The position numbers were made by a program, and so were the translations under genes. Under the pieces are notes generated by a model that saw only the letters and a program-made list of their open reading frames with translations, did not search any database and had not been told where the DNA came from. From Symbiodinium natans (taxonomy: Eukaryota; Sar; Dinophyceae; Suessiales; Symbiodiniaceae), in contig CAJNDS010002079.1 of NCBI GenBank assembly GCA_905221605.1, positions 1,976,501-2,040,500 on the forward strand: 64,000 bases of DNA, given 5' to 3'. This document shows, in pieces, positions 47,459-56,870 of the stretch. The first letter of the stretch is position 1. The number at the start of each line of letters is the position of its first letter.

Positions 47459-50400
47459 TCACAACGAAGTTAGGGCAGCCCATCTGCGATCATGTCGTTG
47501 GCATTCACGTCCCAGCCTTGCTGCCAAAAGCGACTCCACGGCCTCCAACTGCTCTGCCGGGAAGCGCATGTAGACGGAAAGGAGGCGGCACTGGAGAATG
47601 GCAGAAGACGGCCGGGTCTCCTGAGTGTACCAGTTTCCGCCAGCAGCTTTGACCACGGCCTTGACCTGGGTCAAAAACCAAGTTGCTCGCCGACCTAGGG
47701 GAACCTCACGCAACATCTCCTCTGGCCCTGGGGCCGTTGAGTACCATGCCTTCGAAGACTGCCTATAAAATGGTATTTCCATTCCCGTGGCATGTCGGAA
47801 TGCAAGGTAAAGTTGTGCCAGAGAAACCCAGCGGGGTCGAGCAGCTACAACGCCACCAGCGCCAGTGACCAAACGGAGCCAGTTGCTTAAGACCATCACA
47901 TAAGGCCTTCCAAACTTGGCGAAAACAGTGGCCAAATCTCGCTCAGGGACCACGGGGCACGTCAGAGATCTTTCATCCGGCACAGGTGGCACCACCTGCA
48001 GCTCGACGTCAGCCGGCTCACGCTGCTTGCGTTTTGCCCTGCACGAAGCACGTCCGATGGCCCTGTGGAGGCCCAAGACGATGCTGCCCACATGCTGCTG
48101 GTACGCCACGTCACGACGCACCTCATCCCAGATATCCCAGAACCGCTGTGGCCTCGCGCGATTGGCCTGCTTCGCTGCCCCATCGACCTGATCATTGTTG
48201 TGGCGTATCCATTCCTCAAAGAAAGTGGCATCCTCCCCCAATGCCTCATGCGCTGGAACCTTAAAGATGCCCCCAAAACGGTCAGGATATTCCCACAAAA
48301 TGTCTCGGACCTGCAGCCAAAGGTCGGCGTTTCGCGCCGTTGGCCTAACGAGCCGAACCGACCCCTCAACCAACCCCCGAACACCCCGAACTACCCCCAG
48401 ACAATCACTCCAAAGGCGAACCCTACGTCCTGAGGCCTGCGCATACTTGAGGGCAGACAGAACTGCGGACAGCTCGCCGCGATAGGCAGTCTGCACAAGG
48501 CCTGGCACCGGCCCTGCTGCAAGGATGACTGCTGGCTCGCCCACGGGGGCCGCAACTGTGACAGCCCAAGCTGCCAAACGCAGGCGGTGTTCTCTTGGAA
48601 GCAAACATGACCCATCGGTAAACAAGTCGATCTGATCTTCTGCCGAATGCGGCACCTGAAAATCACAAAGCAAGCACGGTATGCCGAGCAGTTCTTGCTG
48701 TAGCACGTCAAGCTCACGCGGCTGCATGCACCAACCATGCATGGACTGGCACGGCGGTAAGTCCTCGAAAGTGAAAGTGCTCCCCCGAAGGGCCTGCTGG
48801 CGCTCGCGGTTGAAAGCAGTGCAGCGCCAAACCCTATGCTCAACGCCGTCACGCTGGTCGCAAAAGGGACATAATGGCGAATCGCCGCCTCCAATGTGGT
48901 GCAAGGCATCCTCTGTAAAGAAGGCCCCTGTGAGCGTGATGCGTATCAAGGCCCTGTCCTCAGCCGGCCACTGGGCTGTAAGCTTGCGCGTGAGGACAGG
49001 ATCAGCCTGTCTCAACCCTGCAAACCCTCGCCGATGCTGCACGCGGGATGCGATGGATCCCTGCCACGCGCGAACCAATCGCAGCTCAACCTCCTGCATG
49101 GAGGTGGCCCAAGGATCAAAAGCCCCCAGTGAATCCTCCAGCATCTGCACTTCGGGCCTCCAAGCCAAACCCACCGCATTACACCTACCCAACCAAACCG
49201 AAACCGGCCCCGTGCCTACAGGAAGTGCCCCCACAGCAATGGGATCGGCCAACTGGCCCACTGTTGCTGGCGACCCATGGGTTCGAAGATCTCTGAATGT
49301 GGAAAGAAGCGCAAAGAAGGCAGGATCGGCCACCGGATAAACAGTGAGCCCCAACAAAACAGCTGGGTTGAGCCCAGGCCGCTTGGCCCCTAGCCCTCGC
49401 ACAGCCGCACTACGCAACCCGTCAAAGTGCCCATCCCCCCAGAGAACAACCGAAATGCCATGAAGCGCGCGCGGCCAGGCCGCCACTGAGAGAGCACGAA
49501 GCTTCTGCTCAAAGGGGGCAGGTGACAGCTGAAGCCGCGGCCAGAGGGGCTGCATTGATTTAATCCTGGTCGTGATGGTATAGACAGATACACGTTTAGA
49601 GAAGGACAGATGGCCCCCTAAATCACGAGCATCCAGCGTGGTCTGGAAACCTTGGTTTCGAAGTGCCTTCCGGGCTTCCGCGGTTGTCGCCCAGACCTTA
49701 GTTTTAGACTCATCCAGCGCGATGTCCCAGGATTGCGCAAAGGCCTTGGTGGCTTGGACTGCCTCCGGGATGACGGCCGGATGGCGTGTGAGATGCTGCC
49801 AGTCGTCCACGAAGGAAATGACTTTGGAAAGAGGCACCTGTGCTGCTATATGATGATGGAGTGCTAAGTCAACCAGCGCCATGGCGACAACGGACATGGC
49901 ATCGCCTTCTGGAAAGCCTGCATTGGCAAGCAAGGCCGGACCGACGGAACCACGTACCTTAAACCTGCGCTGCACCCCAGTTAAAGCGCCGGACCAACCT
50001 CTCACCAACCCAGCCGGGAGGCCAACCAACTCGGCAAGAGCAAGAACTGGCACCCTGGGCAAAGTGTTGAAGGCTTTCTGCAAATCAAGGGCAGCCCCTG
50101 CCAGAACGTAGCCCTGGGCTTGCGCACGCTCCACCTCTGCCTGAAGCTGCCACCAAATGGTAGCCGCAGCCCTCCCCGGCATGTTGCCATACAGCGTGTC
50201 AGGCACCACTCCCCGGAGATAGGCCAGCGCCTGACGCGCGCGGATAGACCCCCAAACCCTATATGACAACGACAAGACCGTTATTGGCCTGTACTGCGTC
50301 ACCTCCCTGGCGTGTGGCACCTTTGCCAACGCTGCCACTATGCCTACCAGCATTTGTTCAGGCCATTTGCCGGTGGTCTCGGCTTCCTGGTAAATGGCCA

Positions 50401-52456
50401 ACATGCCTTGCACAAGATCCGAGGGAAGGCGCAACAAGTCATCGCGTGACACGCCGTCAGGCCCTATGGCTGCCGAAGACCGCTTCGCCCGCGCCGCCGC
50501 TCGCCATGTCTCTTCAGAAATGGGCGGGAGCACCATAGGTCGGCCTTGGGGCAACGGAAAGCTGGCCAACAGGCCGTCCCACCTATGCGCCTCCAAGTGG
50601 TCCGGCCGGATCCACCTTTGAATCCATTCTTTGGCGAAGGCTTGGAAGATTTGGGGGAGGTCCCCGAGCAGCACGTCCTGGCGCACCAAGTCGTTCGGGC
50701 GCAGGCTTGCGACGTCGCCCCACAAACATTCCTCCTCGGTGTGATGCACCTCAAGCGCCCGCTCGCCGACATGAAACGGAAGCTCTGGCACCCAAGCCGG
50801 CGAACCATCAAGCACCACCAACCCCTCATCAGCCCTCACTTCCTGGACTCTGGCCTTGGTGCCTGAGACAAGGGTCTCTACCGGCTCAGCCTGATCAGGC
50901 TTCATGTCCCGAAAAATCAAAGATGGATTGTCCACCCGGCGCTGCTGCGCCAGTTTGCGCGTGTGCTTCTTAAGTTGGCTTTCCAAGTCACGGAAACAAG
51001 CCTCGAACGTCTGAAAGATTTGCTGCGCACACTGGGCCCCTGGCGGGTTGACAGGCATCCTGTCTGGATCCCCAGCCATGCGAACTTTGCGACATAGCCA
51101 CCACTCTGCAAACGACGGTTTGAAACCTGCTGCTCGGCGAACAGCGCGCCACCGATTGGCTTGGGCTTCGGCTCGGCCTTCCGACCTTGCCGCACTGCAC
51201 GCGACCTGCATGTAGGCCTGCAAACGACGAAGCTGCTTGAACCACCGACCGAACCACCAATCCCCACCAAAGAAGGTTACCTCGGCCTCACCATGCCTGC
51301 CCTTAGTCATCGGTACGGGAGCCGTGCGAACAAGTTTGGTATCCAGGGTGGCTGCCCGGCCACGTTGGGCCTCAGTCAAGGGCTCGATTTGTCGCGCGCT
51401 TCTGTCGTCGGACCATCGGTCCTCATACTGACGCCACAAGGAAGAGTAGGCCTGTGAAGGGCGAGATGTGTCCAATGGCACGGCTGGCTGCGTCGACAGC
51501 GGTTGCACCTTTGCCTTTGGTTCAAGCGCAGGCTGGGGCATGCGCCAACAAAACCGCGATAACATGGCCTGACCTCCTAAGAACGTGCCCACCAGCACTG
51601 CATGGTCCGCAAAAACGTCATGCTGCACCTGCACCTCGCACAGCATGGAGGCAAGCTCAGGTGACACCCAGAGGTGGTCTTTCTGAGTGGCATGCTTGCA
51701 TGTAGACTGCACCTGCCAGCCCCATCTCGCTGCCGCGACCGCCTGAATTTCACGAAACCCATGCTGGCACCATTCGGGGTGGGCAGCTTCAAGCTGTTGA
51801 GGCAGGAGATTCATGTCACCCACAACAAACCTCGGGCCGCGAGAGTTAAGCACCAACCGCTCAGTGACCGCATCTAGAAGAACGTGCGTCTTGGCTTGGT
51901 CCGCCGGGTAGCCATAAACCACTGCCCCTTGGACCCAAAAAGGAGCCACGTAAAAAGAGGCCAATTGGACGCGTGCGGTATTCCACACATCCTGGTGCCG
52001 CCCGGTCGGGGATGCCCGGACGGGATATGAAGATGCAAAGCCGACTCCTGTGTATCCACCTGAAGTTTGGCTTCCGGTACGCAGGGGCGCCGGGGCCCCC
52101 GGGAGAAACGTGAATGGGGCCTGGTTCAAACGCAGACCTTGCCTAAACTGGCGCAAGCCTTGGGCTGAAAGATGAGTCTCAGATATGCCCCAGATGCCAG
52201 GATGGATCGTTGAAAGAACAGAGGCCTTTCCATTCAACCCTGTCGGGTTAATGGCGCCAACCTGAAACCTACCTGATTGCCGGACAGGTCCTGGATGGCA
52301 CGCCTCACCCCAATGAAAAGAGAGAAAGAAAGCAAGCCAAACAACGTGCCACCAACCACCGCATCCGCGGAATGCTCGCGGCACCTCGCACCTACCCACA
52401 GGGCAGCTGACCTGCGCACCCCAACCCCTAAACCCCGCTCCACAAACCCAACCTAG
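47459..52456 (-). CDS. LINE ORF2: APE endonuclease, reverse transcriptase, zinc knuckle, RNase H
   Basis: Nicks target DNA and copies element RNA. Numbered from a GTG codon at 52399: endonuclease about 44-275 (NPTG N51, SETH E74, GDMN 194-197, ADH 264-266); RT about 680-930 with motif A LDLQKAFN (D772), B EGDAMS (831-836), C FVDD (863-866); CCHC knuckle C1177, C1180, H1188, C1193; RNase H with TDGS D1262, RGEL E1309, WSDC D1332, H1384 and VDGAA D1406; then about 220 residues of unknown function. No frameshift or internal stop, so probably recently active. The frame is open without a stop from the ORF1 TGA (52457-52459), but the first ATG is residue 196, inside the endonuclease, so it cannot start conventionally. 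GEACHPGP at 31-38 is 2A-like. Confidence 0.93.
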   Translation of the reverse strand, partial: LGWVCGAGFRGWGAQVSCPVGRCEVPRAFRGCGGWWHVVWLAFFLSFHWGEACHPGPVRQSGRFQVGAINPTGLNGKASVLSTIHPGIWGISETHLSAQGLRQFRQGLRLNQAPFTFLPGAPAPLRTGSQTSGGYTGVGFASSYPVRASPTGRHQDVWNTARVQLASFYVAPFWVQGAVVYGYPADQAKTHVLLDAVTERLVLNSRGPRFVVGDMNLLPQQLEAAHPEWCQHGFREIQAVAAARWGWQVQSTCKHATQKDHLWVSPELASMLCEVQVQHDVFADHAVLVGTFLGGQAMLSRFCWRMPQPALEPKAKVQPLSTQPAVPLDTSRPSQAYSSLWRQYEDRWSDDRSARQIEPLTEAQRGRAATLDTKLVRTAPVPMTKGRHGEAEVTFFGGDWWFGRWFKQLRRLQAYMQVACSAARSEGRAEAQANRWRAVRRAAGFKPSFAEWWLCRKVRMAGDPDRMPVNPPGAQCAQQIFQTFEACFRDLESQLKKHTRKLAQQRRVDNPSLIFRDMKPDQAEPVETLVSGTKARVQEVRADEGLVVLDGSPAWVPELPFHVGERALEVHHTEEECLWGDVASLRPNDLVRQDVLLGDLPQIFQAFAKEWIQRWIRPDHLEAHRWDGLLASFPLPQGRPMVLPPISEETWRAAARAKRSSAAIGPDGVSRDDLLRLPSDLVQGMLAIYQEAETTGKWPEQMLVGIVAALAKVPHAREVTQYRPITVLSLSYRVWGSIRARQALAYLRGVVPDTLYGNMPGRAAATIWWQLQAEVERAQAQGYVLAGAALDLQKAFNTLPRVPVLALAELVGLPAGLVRGWSGALTGVQRRFKVRGSVGPALLANAGFPEGDAMSVVAMALVDLALHHHIAAQVPLSKVISFVDDWQHLTRHPAVIPEAVQATKAFAQSWDIALDESKTKVWATTAEARKALRNQGFQTTLDARDLGGHLSFSKRVSVYTITTRIKSMQPLWPRLQLSPAPFEQKLRALSVAAWPRALHGISVVLWGDGHFDGLRSAAVRGLGAKRPGLNPAVLLGLTVYPVADPAFFALLSTFRDLRTHGSPATVGQLADPIAVGALPVGTGPVSVWLGRCNAVGLAWRPEVQMLEDSLGAFDPWATSMQEVELRLVRAWQGSIASRVQHRRGFAGLRQADPVLTRKLTAQWPAEDRALIRITLTGAFFTEDALHHIGGGDSPLCPFCDQRDGVEHRVWRCTAFNRERQQALRGSTFTFEDLPPCQSMHGWCMQPRELDVLQQELLGIPCLLCDFQVPHSAEDQIDLFTDGSCLLPREHRLRLAAWAVTVAAPVGEPAVILAAGPVPGLVQTAYRGELSAVLSALKYAQASGRRVRLWSDCLGVVRGVRGLVEGSVRLVRPTARNADLWLQVRDILWEYPDRFGGIFKVPAHEALGEDATFFEEWIRHNNDQVDGAAKQANRARPQRFWDIWDEVRRDVAYQQHVGSIVLGLHRAIGRASCRAKRKQREPADVELQVVPPVPDERSLTCPVVPERDLATVFAKFGRPYVMVLSNWLRLVTGAGGVVAARPRWVSLAQLYLAFRHATGMEIPFYRQSSKAWYSTAPGPEEMLREVPLGRRATWFLTQVKAVVKAAGGNWYTQETRPSSAILQCRLLSVYMRFPAEQLEAVESLLAARLGRECQRHDRRWAALTSL

Positions 52457-52459
52457 TCA
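52451..52459 (-). promoter_or_regulatory. UGA-CUA-G readthrough-type stop between ORF1 and ORF2
   Basis: Minus-strand sequence GAGCAGTGACTAGGTTGG. UGA followed by CUA is a known leaky stop context in eukaryotes and some RNA viruses. The codons before and after are in one frame with ORF2. Confidence 0.65.
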
Positions 52460-55400
52460 CTGCTCACGGTGGCGTTTCGCTCCAAGGAGCTCCTCGATGC
52501 GCTGCGTCTGGGCCGCAAACATGTTCTGGATGACCTGCTGCAGACCTTGCTCTTGGGCATCGACCCTTTGATGAAGAGAACCAACCTTCGCCATCAAAAG
52601 ACCTGTGCGCCTGCGAAACCTGTGTGGCAACCTGTGTGCCCACCGACTCTTCAAGTCGGCGCGCCAGCTGCTGGAACTCCGCCTGAGTGACACCCTGGGC
52701 TCTTGGTCCGGAGGATCCTGATGATTCCCCGCGGAGTGCCTGGCTCTGTCCACTAGCCTTGCCATCCAAATACTGTTGCCATGGGTCTGACACATCAAGG
52801 GGATCAGCCTCGACACGGGATTCCGAGAGGCGACGAAGGGCAGACTTGGACGCAACGACAGTCGGCACGCGTGGCGCTTCGACCACACGGGCCTTTTGCT
52901 CAACGATCAGGATTTCCCCTTGGGCTGTGGGAATGACAGATCTGCCAGGACGCTCCGAGGCCTGGACTACCCACCAAATGCCCGCGCCTTGACCACCAGG
53001 CAAGGGCTGCTGAGGGATGGCTGGCCACGAGATGGCTCGGAATGTCTTGGCCAAGGTGTGGCGTTGGCTTCCAAAGGGCCACGGGCCCACGTGATACGTG
53101 ACTGCCCCTTCGCGTGGGATGTACTCTGCATCCGGCCGCACCTTGCTGTGAAGCTCCCGCGCCTGAGCAGCGAGGCATCTCAAGCCATAGCGCTCACCGA
53201 CTCGCGCCAGCCCTGCCACCTCAGTGTGCGCCTGCTTCTTTACCAAAGCCTCTGCGTGAGAATGACGCGGCAACCAGACAACGGTCCACTGGAGCGACGG
53301 GGCGCGTAGGTCAGCGCCCCTGGGCTCGAAGTAGAGGCCTGCCTGGCCGGATGCAGCCTGGAGCGGAGCCACTAGCTGGCTCGGGATACGCAGGATGGCG
53401 TTGAACACAAAAGCTTCGGACGGTGATGCCCCCTTGTAATTCTCGTTCAAGAACTGCCTGCCAAAAACCTCCAGGAGAGCTTCGGGCTCCCCTGGGCCGC
53501 TAAGGCCATGCCACGACGGGCACGCACAGTCCAAGGCGCGACACGTCCTGAGCTGAGGGCATTGAGAAAGAATTGCTCGCACTGGTGCCTGAATCAGTTC
53601 CCGCCATACTCCAGGCCACTGGTCCTTGAAGCATGCAACCCGAACCAAGGTGGAATCAACGACATCAAGCGGCGCCACCTGAGTAGGCACAGCCTTGGCC
53701 ACCCAAACATCGCCAATCTGGATCATGGTTGCTGTCAGTAGCATAGGCTCAGATGTCTCAACGCACTGGGCCTGGAACCGAACCTGGGACACAGGCGCGG
53801 TGGCCCCAGACACACAGATATCCCCAAGGACAAGGAGCGCCAACGCACGCTTGGAAACTGGGCTCGAGAGTGCAAGGTAAGGCAACGCCTCCGCCGGCGT
53901 CACCAAGACGACCCCTTCTGCCTGAGGTCCTACCTCAAGCAGGGAGAGCGCACACAAGGCTTCGCCACCTTTGGCCTGGATGAAGACACCGTCGGGAACC
54001 TCAACCTGGTCTGGCCTAGGCGCCTGTACCTCCTTGCTGCTGGGCGCCAATGGCCCTGAAACACTGCGCGCTTTGCGTTGAGCTCGGCGATGGCTCGGGC
54101 CGTCACCCGACGCCAACCGGGCTTCGATGTGAACCTGAAGCTCGGACGGAAGAATCCACTGGAACACTGGCTTTGCCTGATTGGCCAAGGCTTTCAACTG
54201 CTTCCAAGGCTGGGCCGAAGTCATTGCCTTCTGGACAGCTGCCGCACCAAGTTGGCATATTGCAGACTGAGCACGGTCGGACGCCGCCTCGGCCGGCACA
54301 CCTTTCTGGCGCAGGGTGGCCGCTAGGCCCTGGACCAAGAGTGGGTGGGCCCCAGCTCCATGCAAGGCACCTGCCAACAGAACGGGCTGACGCACATGGC
54401 CGTCGCGGTCAAGAGAAGCCACGAACGCAGCCAGAACCCACGCCGCCGTATCGCAAGCATGCTCAAACGCCCATGGCTCAGCACCTTGCAACTGACACAG
54501 CAGGTCGACCAAACCAAGCGGCCCACACAAGTTGGGGCTTTCGACCCTGGCAGGGGCATCGTGGAACCGGAAAGAACGTGCATGTAAGCCAAGCGCCCGG
54601 CCAAAAACGCAGTGCGCCACTGCCACATCAGCATCATGCAGCTTTGCGGTGGAGCTTGTCCACGCTTCAACAGTGCCAAGGGAAACATGCCAATGAACAA
54701 ACACCCAATGGTCATGGGAGCAAAAGGCCGAAATCACTTCGAAGGGCTGCTGGACACCCGCAAGGAACGTAGTTAGGATGCTGTGGCTTTCATGAGCCAC
54801 CGCAGCTTGAAGCATCAGAGGATCTAGCACTATGACACTACGCTGGGTGAAGCTCGCCAGGCACTTGAGGCTTGCTGCAACCTGATCATCTGCCAAGAAA
54901 GGCCCTTGTTGCGTCAGAGCCTGTCGACGCCACGTTGTCGGCACGATCGGTTGGAGAAAGGACTGGACGTCAGCAGGCAAAGCACACGCACTTGTGTTAC
55001 AGGGGGCCGTGCTCAACTGCCTAGGTCCTTTTGGAGCTAGACAGTGTGCCCAGTATGCCTGGCCTGCCACTACAGCCGCAGACCCTGCAAGCAACAGCCG
55101 CTGTTCATCCCACACCTGCCATGGGAGCCTGTCCGCTAAGCCGGCCTGGCAGAGCGCCTCAACCAAGGGCCGGGTCTCAGACGACACAAAACGGACGATT
55201 TCCTCCTCCGCAAATGGCACGGACGACGCAGCCTCCACCTCCAGGCTTAAGGGGGGGCTCGGGTCTACACCTAAAACCCCTATGGCCGGGCCAGGGGTGA
55301 GGTCCTGGACACGGGCATCGGCCGTTGCACCTACAAGCCTGGCAGCACGAAAACCTTCAATGCCCACGGGAGGGTTGGGGACAAACCCACCTAGAACCCC

Positions 55401-56357
55401 TAAGGCCGGGCCAGGGGTGAGGTCCTGGACACGGGCATCGGCCATTGCACCTACAACTGGAAACCTGGCAGCGTCAAAACCTTCATGCGTGGTGGGGCTC
55501 GGGGCTAAACCACCTAGGACCCCTATGGCCGGGCCAGGGGTGAGGTCCTGGACACGGGCATCGGCCTTGGCACCTACAACTGGAACCCTGTCAGCGCGAC
55601 AAGCTTTGACGCACGCGGTGGGGCTCGGGGCTAAACCACCTAGGACCCCAATGGCCGGGCCAGGGGTGAGGTCCTGGACACGGGCATCGGCCTTGGCACC
55701 TACAACCGGAACCCTGACAGCATGACAATCTTCGACGCGCATGGTGGGGCTCGGGGCTAAACCACCAAGGACCCCTATGGCCGGGCCAGGGGTGAGGTCC
55801 TGGACACGGGCATCGGCCTTGGCACCTACGGGAACCCTGCCAGCGTGACAGGCATTGACGCGCACGGTGGGGCTCGGGGCTAAACCACCCAGAACCCCTA
55901 CAATGGCCGGGCCAGGGGTGAGGTCCTGGACACGGGCATCGGCCTTGGCACTTACCGGAACCCTGGCAGCGTGACAAGCATTGACGCGCGCGGTGGGGCT
56001 CGGGGCTAAACCACCTAGGACCCCAAAGGCCGGGCCAGGGGTGAGGTCCTGGACACGGGCATCGGCCGTTGCACCTACAACCGGAACCGCAGCACGACAA
56101 CCTTCAATGCGCACGGTGGAGCTCGGGGCGAAACAAGGGCCAATCTGATGGACATGATGCAGCAGGGACAGCTCTTGTGGATGCAGAACCTGAACTGGAT
56201 CAGGACATGACGGGCAGACTGCGGGCTCGCACAAAGCTTGCCCCACCAAGTTGCACCAATCCGATTCCAGAACCCACGCCGAAGAACCTTCCATGGCGCC
56301 TCCTACCCCCCAAGTATCGGCCAGCACCGCCACGCCAGCTGGTAGGCTCTTGGGCAC
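52457..56357 (-). CDS. LINE ORF1 with 41-residue repeats, possible Ulp1-like protease and coiled-coil end
   Basis: The open frame starts at the telomere junction. The first codon of the 1297-residue frame is GTG; the first ATG is residue 22 (56292-56294). Residues 85-365 hold seven copies of a 41-42 residue unit with core ADARVQDLTPGPA. Residues about 485-640 have HDHWVFVHWHVSLGTVEAW followed 44 residues on by SPNLCGPLGLVDLL. That His...Asp/Glu...Cys-Gly order resembles Ulp1/C48 cysteine proteases (tentative). Near 52600-52620 (a TCTTTTGATGG site) the sensible frame shifts by one base to MAKVGSLHQRVDAQEQGLQQ..., a coiled coil ending AKRHREQ and TGA at 52457-52459. The original frame instead ends at 52464. 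Expected role: RNA-binding/particle protein; no CCHC knuckle seen. Confidence 0.8.
55262..56108 (-). repeat. Coding minisatellite in LINE ORF1, seven copies of about 125 bp
   Basis: GGGCCAGGGGTGAGGTCCTG then GACACGGGCATCGGCC recurs seven times. Unit lengths stay multiples of three, so the protein frame is kept. Confidence 0.92.
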
Positions 56358-56475
56358 AGTGGCTAAACCCTACACCCTAAACCCTAAACCCTAAACCCTA
56401 AACCCTAAACCCTAAACCCTAAACCCTAAACCCTAAACCCTAAACCCTATAGCCCTAAACCCTAAAACCCTAAAC

Positions 56476-56870
56476 CAGGCCTTGTGGCGCGAGCTTGCGG
56501 CCCTCCAGGCGCATACGGCTGATGCCAAGGCAGGGAATCTTGGGGGAGGTTAGGGTTTAGGGTTTGGGGTTTGGGGTTTAGGGTTTAGGGTTTAGGGTTG
56601 TGGGTTTGGGGTTTAGAGTTATAGAAATCGGGGGGGTTTAGGATTTGGTGTTATGCAAGTTTGCGGTTTGGGGCTCAATTAGGGCGGTTTCTAAACCCTC
56701 TGAACAAAATGCACATGTAGGATGAAATGGGCTCTTGTGCTTGTGTGGGTGCTTTCGAAGTTTGGCTGTCAAGCTTTGCGAGTTGAGGGTTTAGGGGTTT
56801 TCGGTTTAGGGTTTAGGGTTTAGGGTTTAGGGTTTAGGGTTTAGGGTGGGATTGGACTGCAATGCCTGTG
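56476..56870. repeat. Telomeric arrays and unique spacer between LINE and satellite
   Basis: TTTAGGG blocks (56550-56600, 56805-56846) of opposite orientation to the CCCTAAA block at 56365-56475. No gene. Confidence 0.8.

Larger units (their letters stand above)
47345..56365 (-). mobile_element. Non-LTR retrotransposon (APE-type LINE with RNase H), in telomeric DNA
   Basis: About 9 kb. ORF1 and ORF2 lie on the minus strand. A 3' UTR of about 110 bp has a GGCGC-AA-GCGCC hairpin and no poly(A). It ends GGAAAGGGTGTAGGGTTTAA, merging into TTTAGGG-type repeats. At the 5' side ORF1 runs directly into a TTTAGGG array (junction about 56363-56367), so the element is probably 5'-truncated. Both flanks carry the G-rich strand in the same orientation as the ORFs. 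No target duplication can be defined within the repeats. Domain order places it with RNase H-bearing LINE clades; exact clade not determined. Confidence 0.9.

Noticed and set aside
47962-56100. Dozens of other ORFs over the LINE on both strands
   Set aside because: Shadows of the high-GC ORF1 and ORF2 coding frames.
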